From the NCBI GenBank assembly GCA_018715585.1, contig DVLH01000271.1:1-5968 (forward strand): a stretch of 5,968 nucleotides of DNA, in the 5' to 3' direction. The position numbers and the translations under genes are program-made. Each line of letters begins with the position of its first letter. The first letter of the stretch is position 1. The notes under the pieces are model-generated. The model was not told where the DNA came from. It saw only the letters and a list, made by a program, of their open reading frames with translations, and searched no databases. This DNA is from Candidatus Aphodomonas merdavium (GTDB lineage: Bacteria > Bacillota > Clostridia > Christensenellales > Aristaeellaceae). Shown one piece after another: positions 5,962 through 5,968 of the stretch.

Positions 5962-5968
5962 AAAACCC

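Overview
The window reads as a moderately GC-rich Gram-positive (Firmicutes, probably Clostridia-like) chromosome segment. The grounds are an RNase Y gene, strong GGAGG-type ribosome-binding sites, a sigma-A-like promoter, and clostridial-looking MATE, AraC and GNAT genes. The genus cannot be read from the sequence, and the taxonomic call is an inference.

Layout, left to right. The 3' nine-tenths of rny (RNase Y, + strand) enters from the left edge and ends at a strong intrinsic terminator. A roughly 300 bp convergent gap (1413-1718) follows. It holds that terminator, a second two-tier hairpin and a possible 10-codon mini-ORF on the minus strand. On the minus strand, reading right to left, comes a two-gene operon. 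Its first gene encodes an AraC-type HTH domain fused to a C-terminal GNAT acetyltransferase-like domain. Its second gene is an MFS drug-efflux-type transporter whose start overlaps the end of the first by 14 bp. A 205 bp divergent intergenic region (3778-3982) carries promoters in both directions, a large imperfect palindrome, and a leader hairpin on the + side. On the + strand follow a MATE-family multidrug/cation antiporter and, 27 bp later, a RimJ/RimL-type GNAT acetyltransferase. The right edge ends in a small hairpin and a possible ribosome-binding site for the next gene.

How it may work together (inference): rny is housekeeping RNA decay and is insulated by its terminator. The rest looks like a compact xenobiotic-response locus. 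One regulator, with a Rob-like layout (HTH first, effector domain second) in which the effector domain is GNAT-like, sits divergently from a MATE pump and is translationally coupled to an MFS pump. A free-standing acetyltransferase completes the set. Two unrelated export mechanisms and two acetyltransferase folds thus share one regulatory region. Each protein family is known. The combination, and the palindrome between the promoters, are the parts most worth a second look.
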